DNA from: Indioceanicola profundi
GTDB lineage: Bacteria; Pseudomonadota; Alphaproteobacteria; Azospirillales; Azospirillaceae
DNA: 64,000 nucleotides
Assembly (NCBI RefSeq): GCF_003568845.1
Contig: NZ_CP030127.1
Location: 589,501 to 653,500, forward strand
Reading direction: 5' to 3'
Both the position numbers and the translations under genes were made by a program. Positions 52,027 to 60,866 of the stretch are shown piece by piece. The notes below the pieces were generated by a model. The model was not told where the DNA came from and did no database searches. It saw only the letters and a list, made by a program, of their open reading frames with translations. How positions within the stretch are numbered: the stretch's first letter is position 1; each line of letters begins with the position of its first letter.

Positions 52027-52029
52027 GCC

Positions 52030-52746
52030 ATGACGACTGGCCGCCGCTACTTCTTCAAGACGCGGAGGCGCAACGTGGCGGCAATACCGGCCGTTCTTCT
52101 CGGCATGCTGCTGCTGTTGGCAAGCGCAGGCGTTGCGGAGGGGGCAGCCGGACCGGAAACTGCCTGTCTTGATCAGATCCGTGCGGCGGAGCGCGATGTG
52201 CGGCTGCCCGGCCGGCTTCTTCTGGCCATTGGGATGACCGAGGCCGGACGCCGGTTGGACGGACGGCTGACAGTCTGGCCTTGGACAGTCAATGCGGAGG
52301 GCAAGGGCCGGTTCTTCGCCGACAAGTCATCCGCCGTGCGGTTTGTGGAGACGTTGCGCGCCCGCGGCGTGCGGTCCATCGATGTCGGTTGCATGCAGGT
52401 GAACCTGCATTGGCATCCGCAAGCTTTCCCCGATCTTGAAACTGCATTCGACCCGGAGGCCAATGTCGCATATGCGGCGGGCCTGCTGAAACGGCACCAC
52501 GGCGACCTACGGAACTGGAGTCGATCCGTCCGGCGCTATCACTCCGCGACGGACAGCAAGGGCGATGCCTACTTCGAGCGGGTCTCAGACAATCTGCGCA
52601 TGGTGATGCGGCGGCGGCATGAGTTGGCGGACATGCCGACGCGCAAGCCTGTCGGCAGCGTTCCGCCGCCGGCCCGGACCCGGAAGGTCGATGATGCTCC
52701 CGGGCCGGGCAGTGCGGGAACTTGGCGGCTGCCCTCATCGCGGTGA
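52030..52746 (+). CDS. Lytic transglycosylase, probably for the rod
   Basis: This 238-aa protein has a signal peptide (about residues 14-37, hydrophobic VLLGMLLLLASAGVAEGAA). The SLT fold has catalytic Glu in LLLAIGMTEAGRR, then SIDVGCMQVNLHWHPQAFPD and FDPEANVAYAAGLLKRHHGD. It follows fliQ by 3 bases. Because the FlgJ-like protein here lacks a muramidase domain, this enzyme probably opens the wall for the rod, as SltF does in Rhodobacter. A basic 30-residue tail is unassigned. Confidence 0.88.
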   Translation: MTTGRRYFFKTRRRNVAAIPAVLLGMLLLLASAGVAEGAAGPETACLDQIRAAERDVRLPGRLLLAIGMTEAGRRLDGRLTVWPWTVNAEGKGRFFADKSSAVRFVETLRARGVRSIDVGCMQVNLHWHPQAFPDLETAFDPEANVAYAAGLLKRHHGDLRNWSRSVRRYHSATDSKGDAYFERVSDNLRMVMRRRHELADMPTRKPVGSVPPPARTRKVDDAPGPGSAGTWRLPSSR

Positions 52747-52758
52747 ATGGCCGGCAGG

Positions 52759-55008
52759 CTAGGCCGGCGTCGACTCCGCATCCTCCACATCCGCGGGCGC
52801 CAGGATGCGACCCAGCGCGCCAGCAAGCTGATCGAACTGGATCGGCTTGGCGATGACTTCCGCATCGCTTTCCGCGATCCCGCCGATGACCGGCCGGTCA
52901 TATCCGGTGCAGAACAGGTAGGGCACGCCGCGGTCCCGGAGCACCTGGGCCACGGGAAAGCTGTCCGCCCCAGCCCCGAGATGAACGTCCAGAATAGCCG
53001 CGTCCGGCCGCTCCGCCGCCTGGGCCAGTTCCAGGGCGCGGGCAAGGGTCGGGGCGGGCCCCACGATCTCGCACCCCAGCTGACGCAGCAGGCGCTCCAC
53101 CTCCAGGGCGACGAACCCGTTATCCTCCACCAGCAGGATGCGGGAGCCGGGCGGCACGGCGACGCCGTTCACCGCCGTGTGATCCTTGCTGCCGCTGGGC
53201 GCTGCGGAACTCATGACATTAATGGCGGCAATGCGCAGTTCCGCCAGCAGCCCTTCCGGCCGCCAGTCCTGCTTCAGCTCACCGCCCAACTGGCGGGCGC
53301 TGGCGAACATGATCTGGCTGCCGAAGCCCTTGCGCGTTGGCGGTGTCGGCGTGGGACCGCCATGCTCACGCCAGCACAGGACGACGTCCTTACCTTCGAA
53401 ATGCCAGATCAGGTCCAGCCGACCCTCCGGCACGGACAGGGCTCCGTACTTTGCGGCATTTGTGGCTAGCTCATGCAGGACTACGGTGGCAGCCTGTGTC
53501 GCCTCTGGATGCAGGGTGACTGGGGGGCCTTCCACATGGACGCGGCCGACGCCGCCGAAGGCATTCATCTCCTCGGTCACCAGCTTCGCCAACTCCACGC
53601 CGGCCCAGCGGCTGCTGGACAGCAGGGCATGGGCGCGCGACAGGGCGGCGACACGTCCTTTAACGGCCGAGACGAAATCCTCCACCGTGTTGGCCTTGGT
53701 CAGCGACAGCATGGCCTGGACCACGGCGAGCAGGTTCCGGGCCCGATGATCCACTTCGCGGGCCAGCAGGAGCTGACGCTCCTCCGCTTCCTTGCGCTCG
53801 GTGATGTCGATGCTGAGGCCGGTGATCCGGCGGGGCGCGCCGTCCTCCCCATAGGTCGCACGGCCGAGGCCAAGCAGCCAGCGCGTGCCCTTCTCGGGGT
53901 GGACGACGCGGTATTCCAGACGGAAATCCGATCGGTGGCCGTCCAGCGCCTGATCGATGCCGTGCCGCAGAGGCTCCCGGTCGTCGGGATGAACGGAGGA
54001 AAGCCAGGCATCCAGCCCGACCGACTCCGCCACCGGCGGCAGCCCGCAGAGACGGCCATACTCTTCGGACCAATCAAAGCAGTCCACCGCCACATCCCAG
54101 TCCCATGTGCCGGCCTGCGCCGCTTCCAAGGCCAAGCGTAGACGCTCCTCGCTGTCGCGATAGGCCATCTCCGCCGCCTTGCGCTCGGTCAGGTCGGCGG
54201 CCATTGAGACGACGAGCCGCCGTCCCGCGGCATCCGTCCCGATGGGGGAGGATGCGATGCTCCAGATCCGCTTGCCAGTGTTTCGGGTGCAGATCTCGAA
54301 CTCGCCATGGTCGCTTCGGCTATCGAGATCGTAGAGTTTCGTGTACCCGCCCCGCAGTTCCTCGGGCCGGCCCTCGTAAGCCAGCCGACTCCAGGCCTCC
54401 ATGTTCGGCAGTTCGTCCGACGTAAAGCCGGTGATCTCGGTCCAGGCGCGGCTGAGCTGGACGATCTGGCCGTCCTCGGCATGGATCATGATGGGGAAGG
54501 GCGCTTCCGCGACGGCGCGCTGCAGGCGTGCCTCGCTGGCCTGCAATGCTGCCAGCACCTGCCGGTGCTCCGCCCGACGGCGGGCATCATCCAACGCACG
54601 CAGTACCGTCGCCGGCAGGCGTTCCAGACGCTGCTTGACCACGAAGTCGGTGGCCCCGCGCTTCAGGGATTCCACCGCCACATCCTCTCCAAGCACCCCG
54701 GAGACGAAGACGAAAGGCGTATCCCGGGCCGCCGTCTGCGCCATTGCAAGCGCGGACATGCCGTCAAAGGCGGGCAGGGAAAAATCGGATAGGATCAGGT
54801 CGAAACCGCCCCGCTCCAGTGCCGTAGCAAAATCCGGCCGCGTCATTACCCGCTCTACACTGTGCGGAATTCCTCCCATCGTCAGCCGCTCCGAGATCAG
54901 ATCGGCATCAATGGTGCTGTCCTCCAGATGAAGGATGCGGATTGGTGCGGCTGGCACGGTTCCTGGCTTTCCGTGGTTCGGCGACATATCGGCTTCGGCG
55001 GCGCTCAT
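52759..55008 (-). CDS. REC-PAS-PAS-HWE-REC hybrid histidine kinase
   Basis: This 749-aa soluble kinase has an N-terminal receiver (HLEDSTIDAD; acceptor in LILSDFSLPAFDG), two or three PAS segments with PAC-type ends (TERKAAEMAYRDSEERLRLA; DITERKEAEERQLLL), an HWE dimerisation helix (REVDHRARNLLAVVQAMLSL), ELATNAAKYGALSVPEGRLD in the ATPase domain, and a C-terminal receiver (LLVEDNGFVA; acceptor in DAAILDVHLGAG). The start overlaps the upstream stop (TAATG). Its operon partners are a phytochrome and a single receiver, so it should be downstream of light sensing. Confidence 0.88.
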   Translation of the reverse strand: MSAAEADMSPNHGKPGTVPAAPIRILHLEDSTIDADLISERLTMGGIPHSVERVMTRPDFATALERGGFDLILSDFSLPAFDGMSALAMAQTAARDTPFVFVSGVLGEDVAVESLKRGATDFVVKQRLERLPATVLRALDDARRRAEHRQVLAALQASEARLQRAVAEAPFPIMIHAEDGQIVQLSRAWTEITGFTSDELPNMEAWSRLAYEGRPEELRGGYTKLYDLDSRSDHGEFEICTRNTGKRIWSIASSPIGTDAAGRRLVVSMAADLTERKAAEMAYRDSEERLRLALEAAQAGTWDWDVAVDCFDWSEEYGRLCGLPPVAESVGLDAWLSSVHPDDREPLRHGIDQALDGHRSDFRLEYRVVHPEKGTRWLLGLGRATYGEDGAPRRITGLSIDITERKEAEERQLLLAREVDHRARNLLAVVQAMLSLTKANTVEDFVSAVKGRVAALSRAHALLSSSRWAGVELAKLVTEEMNAFGGVGRVHVEGPPVTLHPEATQAATVVLHELATNAAKYGALSVPEGRLDLIWHFEGKDVVLCWREHGGPTPTPPTRKGFGSQIMFASARQLGGELKQDWRPEGLLAELRIAAINVMSSAAPSGSKDHTAVNGVAVPPGSRILLVEDNGFVALEVERLLRQLGCEIVGPAPTLARALELAQAAERPDAAILDVHLGAGADSFPVAQVLRDRGVPYLFCTGYDRPVIGGIAESDAEVIAKPIQFDQLAGALGRILAPADVEDAESTPA

Positions 55009-55451
55009 TACACGCGGGCCGGCGGCGGTTCGTTCAGGATGCCCCAGAACATGCCGAGGTCCTTGATGGCACTATAGAACTCGTAGAAATCGACCGGCTT
55101 GACCACGAAGGCGTTCACGCCGAGGTCATAGCTCCGGTAGAGGTCACGCTCTTCCCGGGAGGAGGTCAGCATCACCACCGGCATCTGGCGCATGGCCGGA
55201 TCGGATTTCAGCTTTTCCAGGACCTCAAGCCCATTGATCTTGGGCAGCTTCAAATCCAGCAGGACCACCACCGGATCAGGCGTATTGCGTGCCTCATGCC
55301 GGCCACGGCGGTACAGGTAATCCAACGCCTCCGCCCCGTCCCGCGCAACGTCGATGTCGTTGGCCAGCTGACACTTCTCCAGGGCGGCGAGGGTCAGCTC
55401 GACGTCCTTTGGATTGTCCTCGACAAGAAGGATAGGTTTCAGATTGCGCAT
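55008..55451 (-). CDS. Response regulator, Rcp1-like
   Basis: This 147-aa single receiver has LLVEDNPKDVELTLAALEKC, acceptor Asp in VVLLDLKLPKINGLEVLEKL, MLTSSRE and VVKPVDFYEF. The extended form with NDIDVARDGAEALDYLY is the Rcp1 type, the usual partner of phytochromes. It lies 14 bases after the phytochrome gene. Confidence 0.92.
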   Translation of the reverse strand: MRNLKPILLVEDNPKDVELTLAALEKCQLANDIDVARDGAEALDYLYRRGRHEARNTPDPVVVLLDLKLPKINGLEVLEKLKSDPAMRQMPVVMLTSSREERDLYRSYDLGVNAFVVKPVDFYEFYSAIKDLGMFWGILNEPPPARV

Positions 55452-55465
55452 GGTGTGCCTTTCCC

Positions 55466-57709
55466 TCAGTCGACGGGAAGCGAGAAGTAGAAGGTTGCTC
55501 CGATACCCTCCGCGCCTTCGGCCCAGGTGCGGCCACCATGGCGTTCGACGATCCGGCGGACATTGGCGAGGCCGATTCCAGTGCCTTCGAACTCTTCAGC
55601 GTGGTGAAGGCGCTGGAACACGCCGAACAGCTTGTCGACATAAGTCATGTCGAACCCGGCGCCGTTATCCCTGACATGGAAGATGACCTCGGTATTTTCA
55701 CGTCGGCAGCCCAGCTCAATGATGGCGTTGGACCGCCCGCGGGTAAATTTTATGGCATTGCCCAGCAGGTTCTGGAACACAAGCCGCAGCATGTTCGGAT
55801 CGCCTTGGACCATGCCCAGATTGCCGATGCGCCATTCGATGTCGCGGCCGCGGGCATCGATTTCCAGACGCCGCCGAACCTCCTCGGCCATCTGGGTCAT
55901 GTTCACGCTGGTGAGGCTGAGCGCGATGCGCCCCATCTGGGAGAAGCTCAGCAGGTTGTCGACCAGGGTCCCGGCGGATATGGCGGCCTCAGTGACGGAG
56001 GCCAGATAGTGGCGGCCTCGTTCGCTCAGCCGGTCCGCTTCCCGCTCGCGCAGCAGCTCGGCATAGCCCACGATATGGCGGAAAGGGGCGCGCAAATCGT
56101 GGGAGACGGAATAGGAAAAGGCCTCCAGCTCCCGGTTGCTCCGCTGCAACTCACCGGTCAGGGACGCCAGTTCCTCGGCCTTGCGCAGCACCACATTGAC
56201 GATGGCCGAACGCAGCTCTTCCGCCGCGGCCTTCTCGCCATCCGTCCAGGGGCTGGATGTCTGGCGCACCGTCTCCTTCCAGATTTCGAAGGATTTGCGG
56301 GGGTGGAGGCGGGCGCCGGCCGGCGTGACCTCCGCCGCCTTCTGAGGATCGCCGCCCCACTTCACCGTCTCCACCACTTCGGGACGGAACCACATCAGAT
56401 AGTCCGGTTTGAGCTGGGAAATCGAGACGGCCAGGACACCGCTGGCCGTGTCCTTCATCGATTCCGCGCCCGGCATTTCCCCCGGGAGCGAGTTGGTGGC
56501 GAACAGTTCGCGGTCGCACCGGCCATCCAGCCATTCGGCAATGGCCCGGACCTGAGCTTCCGTCGGCGTCCGTCCGATCAGCGAGACATGATCCTCGAAC
56601 ATGATGGCTGCGCCATCGGCCCCGGTGAGGCGCATTAGCTCCACCGGGTTGCGGGAGAGCCCGTTCAAGAACCGATCTTCCTCCGCCATGTGCCCGAGCA
56701 GCTTCACCTGCACAGTCCGCAGACCCATCCGGTGTTCGGTGTCGGCGGCGCGTTCCTTTGCAATGACCTGGAGGGCGAAAATCTGGGCGATGTGGTCGCA
56801 GGCCGCACGGACATGGAACGGCGCCCGTCGCGGCGCCTTGTTATGGCAGGAAACCAGGCCCCAGAGTCGCCCCTCGCACAGCACGGAGAAGGACATGGAG
56901 GAGGCGGTCCCCATATTGCGCATATACTCCAGATGCACTGGGGATACGCTGCGCAGCACGGAATGGCTGAGGTCCAGCGGCTGGCCGGTAAGTGGGCTGA
57001 GAGCCGGCTCGATCGGCACCGGTTCATAGTTCGCATCGGCGATCAGGCGCACCCGGTTCAGCCGGTAAAGCTCCCGCGCCTGGGCCGGAATGTCGGAAGC
57101 TGGAAAGCGAAGATCCAGGTAGGAGGGAAGCTGATCGTTCCGGTCTTCCGCCACCACCGTTCCGTTCCAGTGCTGGTCGAAACGGTAGACCAGCACGCGA
57201 TCAAATTCGGTGATCCGCCGTACCTCGCGCGCCGCAAGCTCGCAGAGCGCATCTACCGATCGCATCTCGTGCAGTTCCTCCACGAACGCACGGACCATCG
57301 GATAGACGTCTTCGAAGGAGCCGGTGCGACGTCCTTTCCGTTCCTCCAGTTCCAACACCAGGGAAGGGCCGGAGCGGTATCCCACCGCGTAGAAAGTGGA
57401 GGACTGGCTATCCGAGGCGAATGTCACGGGGCCGAGATAGTGGGCTGAACCCTCCTGGACGGCCCGCAGGTCCTCGGCCAGCCGGTCGGAGCCGAGAGGC
57501 AGGAGATCGTGGAGGCGGCTGCCAAGCAGATCGGGTTTTCCAACCGCGGCTGCCGCATTCGCGCTGGCCTGCATGATCGTCAGCGAGGCGGGTTCCATGG
57601 CCAGCAGGAGACCGTAAGGCTGGATGCTTCCCGGTATGTGAATCGGCTCCTTGGCGCACGCCGACAGATCCGGCGCGTCCAAGGAAGGGGGAATTGGGCC
57701 AGTCTTCAT
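55466..57709 (-). CDS. bphP: Bacteriophytochrome histidine kinase
   Basis: This 747-aa red/far-red light sensor has C18 in the N-terminal segment ACAKEPIHIPGSIQPYG, the biliverdin attachment site in this class. A PAS-GAF-PHY core follows, with DIP at 206-208, HLEYMRNMGTASSMSF (H259) and WGLVSCHN (H289). The kinase part has FSYSVSHDLRAPFRHIVGYA and ends with NGAGFDMTYVDKLFGVFQRL and GIGLANVRRIVERHGG. It should phosphorylate the Rcp1-like regulator next to it. No heme oxygenase gene is adjacent. The unit lies between two flagellar operons. Confidence 0.95.
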   Translation of the reverse strand: MKTGPIPPSLDAPDLSACAKEPIHIPGSIQPYGLLLAMEPASLTIMQASANAAAAVGKPDLLGSRLHDLLPLGSDRLAEDLRAVQEGSAHYLGPVTFASDSQSSTFYAVGYRSGPSLVLELEERKGRRTGSFEDVYPMVRAFVEELHEMRSVDALCELAAREVRRITEFDRVLVYRFDQHWNGTVVAEDRNDQLPSYLDLRFPASDIPAQARELYRLNRVRLIADANYEPVPIEPALSPLTGQPLDLSHSVLRSVSPVHLEYMRNMGTASSMSFSVLCEGRLWGLVSCHNKAPRRAPFHVRAACDHIAQIFALQVIAKERAADTEHRMGLRTVQVKLLGHMAEEDRFLNGLSRNPVELMRLTGADGAAIMFEDHVSLIGRTPTEAQVRAIAEWLDGRCDRELFATNSLPGEMPGAESMKDTASGVLAVSISQLKPDYLMWFRPEVVETVKWGGDPQKAAEVTPAGARLHPRKSFEIWKETVRQTSSPWTDGEKAAAEELRSAIVNVVLRKAEELASLTGELQRSNRELEAFSYSVSHDLRAPFRHIVGYAELLREREADRLSERGRHYLASVTEAAISAGTLVDNLLSFSQMGRIALSLTSVNMTQMAEEVRRRLEIDARGRDIEWRIGNLGMVQGDPNMLRLVFQNLLGNAIKFTRGRSNAIIELGCRRENTEVIFHVRDNGAGFDMTYVDKLFGVFQRLHHAEEFEGTGIGLANVRRIVERHGGRTWAEGAEGIGATFYFSLPVD

Positions 57710-57893
57710 CTAGAGCATCAGCGTTCGGATACGGAGCCAGGCCTCCTCGGAGCACCTCTGCGGGTCGGAACCCTAACCCGGTCGGTAAGCTAATGCGAGC
57801 GGCAGACCGGCTTACGCCTTTCGGCTAGGCTGGGCCGATGTATTAGGAATGCTTCATAAAACTGGCCCGCGGCGCCGTAAGCATGTGGCCGCC

Positions 57894-57910
57894 TTGAACC
57901 CGGGTTTTAC
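57894..57910 (+). promoter_or_regulatory. CtrA-like box before flhA
   Basis: TTGA-ACCCGGG-TTTTAC, 50 bases before the flhA ATG. It resembles the flgB box TTAA-N7-TTTTACC. Confidence 0.45.
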
Positions 57911-57959
57911 CCCGGACGACTAGGCTGCGCCGACTTCCATCTCCTTGGACGACCGCTTC

Positions 57960-60026
57960 ATGAACTTCGCTACCGCCATCCCGATCGGCCTCCGCCATCG
58001 GGACGTGATGTTCGCCCTGGGGCTGGTCTTCATTCTGACGGTGCTGATCCTGCCGGTGCCGAGCTGGATGTTGGATATCGGCCTTGCGCTCAGCATGGCG
58101 ATCAGCGTGTTGATTCTCATGGTTGCGCTCTGGATCACAAGGCCCTTGGATTTCAGCAGCTTCCCAACCGTTCTTCTGATTGCGACTCTGCTCCGTCTGT
58201 CCTTGAACCTCGCCTCTACGCGACTGATCCTGTCGGAAGGGCACGGGGGAACGGATGCGGCCGGCCATGTCATCATGGGTTTCGCCAACTTCGTGATCGG
58301 CGGGAACTTTGTCATCGGCTTGATCGTCTTCGCCATTCTGGTCGTGGTGAATTTCATCGTCATCACGAAGGGCGCCAGTCGGATCGCGGAGGTTGGCGCC
58401 AGGTTCGCCCTGGACGCCATGCCGGGTAAGCAGATGGCCATCGACGCCGACCTGTCGGCTGGCCTGATCGACGAATCCCAGGCCCGTCACCGACGCCAGG
58501 AGCTGGAGCAGGAAAGTGCCTTCTTCGGTGCCATGGATGGTGCATCCAAGTTCGTGCGCGGCGATGCCGTGGCGGGCCTGATCATCACTGCCATCAACGT
58601 GCTGGGCGGGCTTGTCATCGGTGTGGCGCAGCATGGGCTGCCCTTTGGCGAGGCGGCCCACACCTACACGGTGCTGACCGTCGGCGACGGGCTGATCACG
58701 CAGATTCCCGCCCTGATCGTCAGCCTGGCCGCTGGCATCCTGGTGTCGAAGGGCGGTAATCGCGGGTCCGTGGACGAGGCGCTGTTGGGGCAGCTCGGCG
58801 GCTATCCGAAGGCGCTGGCGGTGGCTGGCGGGCTCATGGCGTTGCTGGCCGTGACGCCCGGTCTCCCGATGCCGCCCTTCCTGCTGCTCGCCGCCGCCGC
58901 CGGCGGGCTGGCTTGGCACCTGCCGCGCTATGCCCGCCAGCAGGAGGAAGCAAAGAAGCATGAGGAGTTGCTGGCCGCCAAGGCTCCCACGGCGGAGGAA
59001 CCAGTGGCCGACATGCTGCGCGTGGACGACATCCGGCTGGAGCTGGGCAGCGGCTTGGTCTCCATGATCCTGGACCCCGGCACGGGACTTTCCGCCAAGG
59101 TCCGCCGGCTGCGCAAACGCTTCGCCACGGAGTTCGGCTTTCTGCTGCCGTCCGTGCGGCTGCGGGACAGCGCATCGGTGGCGCTGAACGGATATGAAAT
59201 TTCAATCCAGGGCGTGGTTGTGGCCAAAGGCGAGGTGCAACTGCGCAAGATGCTGGCCATCGACCCGCGGAATCAGGGCATCAATATTCCCGGCCTGGAT
59301 ACGCGGGAACCCACCTTCAATCTGCCCGCCCGCTGGATCGACCCGGCCTTGACGGAGGAGGCGGAGCTGAAGGGCTTCACTGTCGTCGATCCGGACAGTG
59401 TGGTGACCACCCATATGGCGGAGGTGGTCAAGGAACACATGCCGACGCTGCTGTCCTATGCCGCCACCAAGCGGCTTCTGGACGAACTCGACCGCGAGCA
59501 TCAGAAACTGGTCGCAGATCTGGTGCCGGGGCAGGTGACCCTGTCGGTGGTCCAGCGCGTGCTCCAGGCGTTGCTGGCGGAGCGGGTCAGCATCCGGAAC
59601 CTGCCCATCATCCTGGAAGGAATATCGGAAGCCGCCGCTTGGACCCGCAACGTCACCCTGATGACAGAGCATGTTCGCTCAAGGCTTTCCCTCCAGATAT
59701 GCCAAGCGCTGATGACCGCGGACGGCTTCATCCCGGTGATCGTGGTCAGCCCAGAATGGGAGACCGTGTTCCTGGAGAACATCGTCGAGGAGGGAGAGGA
59801 CCGGCGTTTCGTCATGCCGCCATCCCAGGTCCAGGAATTCCTGCTGGCCGCCCGCAGCCGCATACAGGCGCATGCCGGCAGCGACCATTGGCCGGCTGTG
59901 CTGGTTGCCCCGGCCGCGCGCCCCTTCGTGCGCTCACTGCTTGAGCGGGTCAGCCCCTCCACGCCGGTAATCTGCCATAACGAACTCCATCGCAAGGCGC
60001 CCGTCACCACCATCGACCAGATCTGA
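57960..60026 (+). CDS. flhA: Flagellar export gate protein FlhA
   Basis: This 688-aa protein has eight membrane helices in the first 320 residues. RPLDFSSFPTVLLIATLLRL, LNLASTRLILSEGHGG and GFANFVIGGNFVIGLIVFAI lead into the conserved cytoplasmic loop (ITKGASRIAEVGARFALDAM; PGKQMAIDADLSAGLI). The cytoplasmic C-domain carries YAATKRLLDELDREHQKLVA. ATG at 57960 is preferred over a TTG five codons earlier. It is followed by fliR and flhB. Confidence 0.97.
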   Translation: MNFATAIPIGLRHRDVMFALGLVFILTVLILPVPSWMLDIGLALSMAISVLILMVALWITRPLDFSSFPTVLLIATLLRLSLNLASTRLILSEGHGGTDAAGHVIMGFANFVIGGNFVIGLIVFAILVVVNFIVITKGASRIAEVGARFALDAMPGKQMAIDADLSAGLIDESQARHRRQELEQESAFFGAMDGASKFVRGDAVAGLIITAINVLGGLVIGVAQHGLPFGEAAHTYTVLTVGDGLITQIPALIVSLAAGILVSKGGNRGSVDEALLGQLGGYPKALAVAGGLMALLAVTPGLPMPPFLLLAAAAGGLAWHLPRYARQQEEAKKHEELLAAKAPTAEEPVADMLRVDDIRLELGSGLVSMILDPGTGLSAKVRRLRKRFATEFGFLLPSVRLRDSASVALNGYEISIQGVVVAKGEVQLRKMLAIDPRNQGINIPGLDTREPTFNLPARWIDPALTEEAELKGFTVVDPDSVVTTHMAEVVKEHMPTLLSYAATKRLLDELDREHQKLVADLVPGQVTLSVVQRVLQALLAERVSIRNLPIILEGISEAAAWTRNVTLMTEHVRSRLSLQICQALMTADGFIPVIVVSPEWETVFLENIVEEGEDRRFVMPPSQVQEFLLAARSRIQAHAGSDHWPAVLVAPAARPFVRSLLERVSPSTPVICHNELHRKAPVTTIDQI

Positions 60027-60101
60027 GATGCTGAATTTCGCTGTGGATACATGGACTTGCAGGATGGAGATGAACCACACTATTGGAACGGTTCCCGGCC
60101 C

Positions 60102-60863
60102 ATGACGCTGGAGCAGATTCTGACAGGGGAAATCTACGCTTTCCTGCTTGTGTTCGTGCGGGTGGGGGCGGCCTTGTCGATGCTGCCCGGCTTCGGGGAA
60201 ATGGCAGTGCCGTTGCGCGCCCGGCTGGCAGCGGCCCTGGCGGTGGCGTTGGCCCTGTCAGCCGTGGTTGGCGGGCTGCCCGCCGGCCCGCCCACGGCAC
60301 CGTCCGACATACTACGCCATGTGTTCGGAGAGTTCGCGGCCGGCATGGTGATCGGTGTGGCGGCACGGATTCTGTTTGCATCCCTACAGATTGCGGGCCA
60401 GCTCATCGCCCAGACGGCAGGCCTCTCGAACATCTTCGCCCTGCCTGGAACAGGGTTCGAGGCCGGATCGGTTGTGGGGGGCTATCTCATGATCGGTGGT
60501 CTGGTTCTGATCTTCGTCAGTGACCTGCACCATGCGATGATCGGCGCTCTTTATGAGAGTTACCGCCTGATGCCTGCGGCCACTGTGCCAGCTCTGGCGG
60601 ATCTCGCAAAACTGACCACGGAGGCGGTGAGCACGGCATTCCGCCTGGCCGCCCAGTTCTCCGCGCCGTTCCTCGTGCTGGGCTTCGTCTACAATGTCGG
60701 ACTCGGGCTGATCAACCGGGCCATGCCGCAGTTCGCTGTCTTCTTCATCGCCCTGCCGGTCTCCATCCTGGGAGGCTTGGTACTTCTGGCGATCACGCTG
60801 ACCGCCGTGCTGACGGGCTTCCTTGCCGCTTTCGGCACGCAACTCGCGCGCTTTGGTGGATGA
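60102..60863 (+). CDS. fliR: Flagellar export gate protein FliR
   Basis: This protein of about 253 aa has six membrane helices. EIYAFLLVFVRVGAALSMLP, FGEMAVPLRARLAAALAVAL and SAPFLVLGFVYNVGLGLINR are family hallmarks. The start at 60102 is set by homology; an ATG at 60051 in frame would add 17 polar residues, and neither has a good ribosome site. Three bases separate it from flhB. Confidence 0.94.
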   Translation: MTLEQILTGEIYAFLLVFVRVGAALSMLPGFGEMAVPLRARLAAALAVALALSAVVGGLPAGPPTAPSDILRHVFGEFAAGMVIGVAARILFASLQIAGQLIAQTAGLSNIFALPGTGFEAGSVVGGYLMIGGLVLIFVSDLHHAMIGALYESYRLMPAATVPALADLAKLTTEAVSTAFRLAAQFSAPFLVLGFVYNVGLGLINRAMPQFAVFFIALPVSILGGLVLLAITLTAVLTGFLAAFGTQLARFGG

Positions 60864-60866
60864 GAC

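Noticed and set aside
57843-58961. 372-codon minus-strand frame opposite flhA
   Set aside because: Polar His/Gln/Asp-rich translation without motif; flhA is certain.
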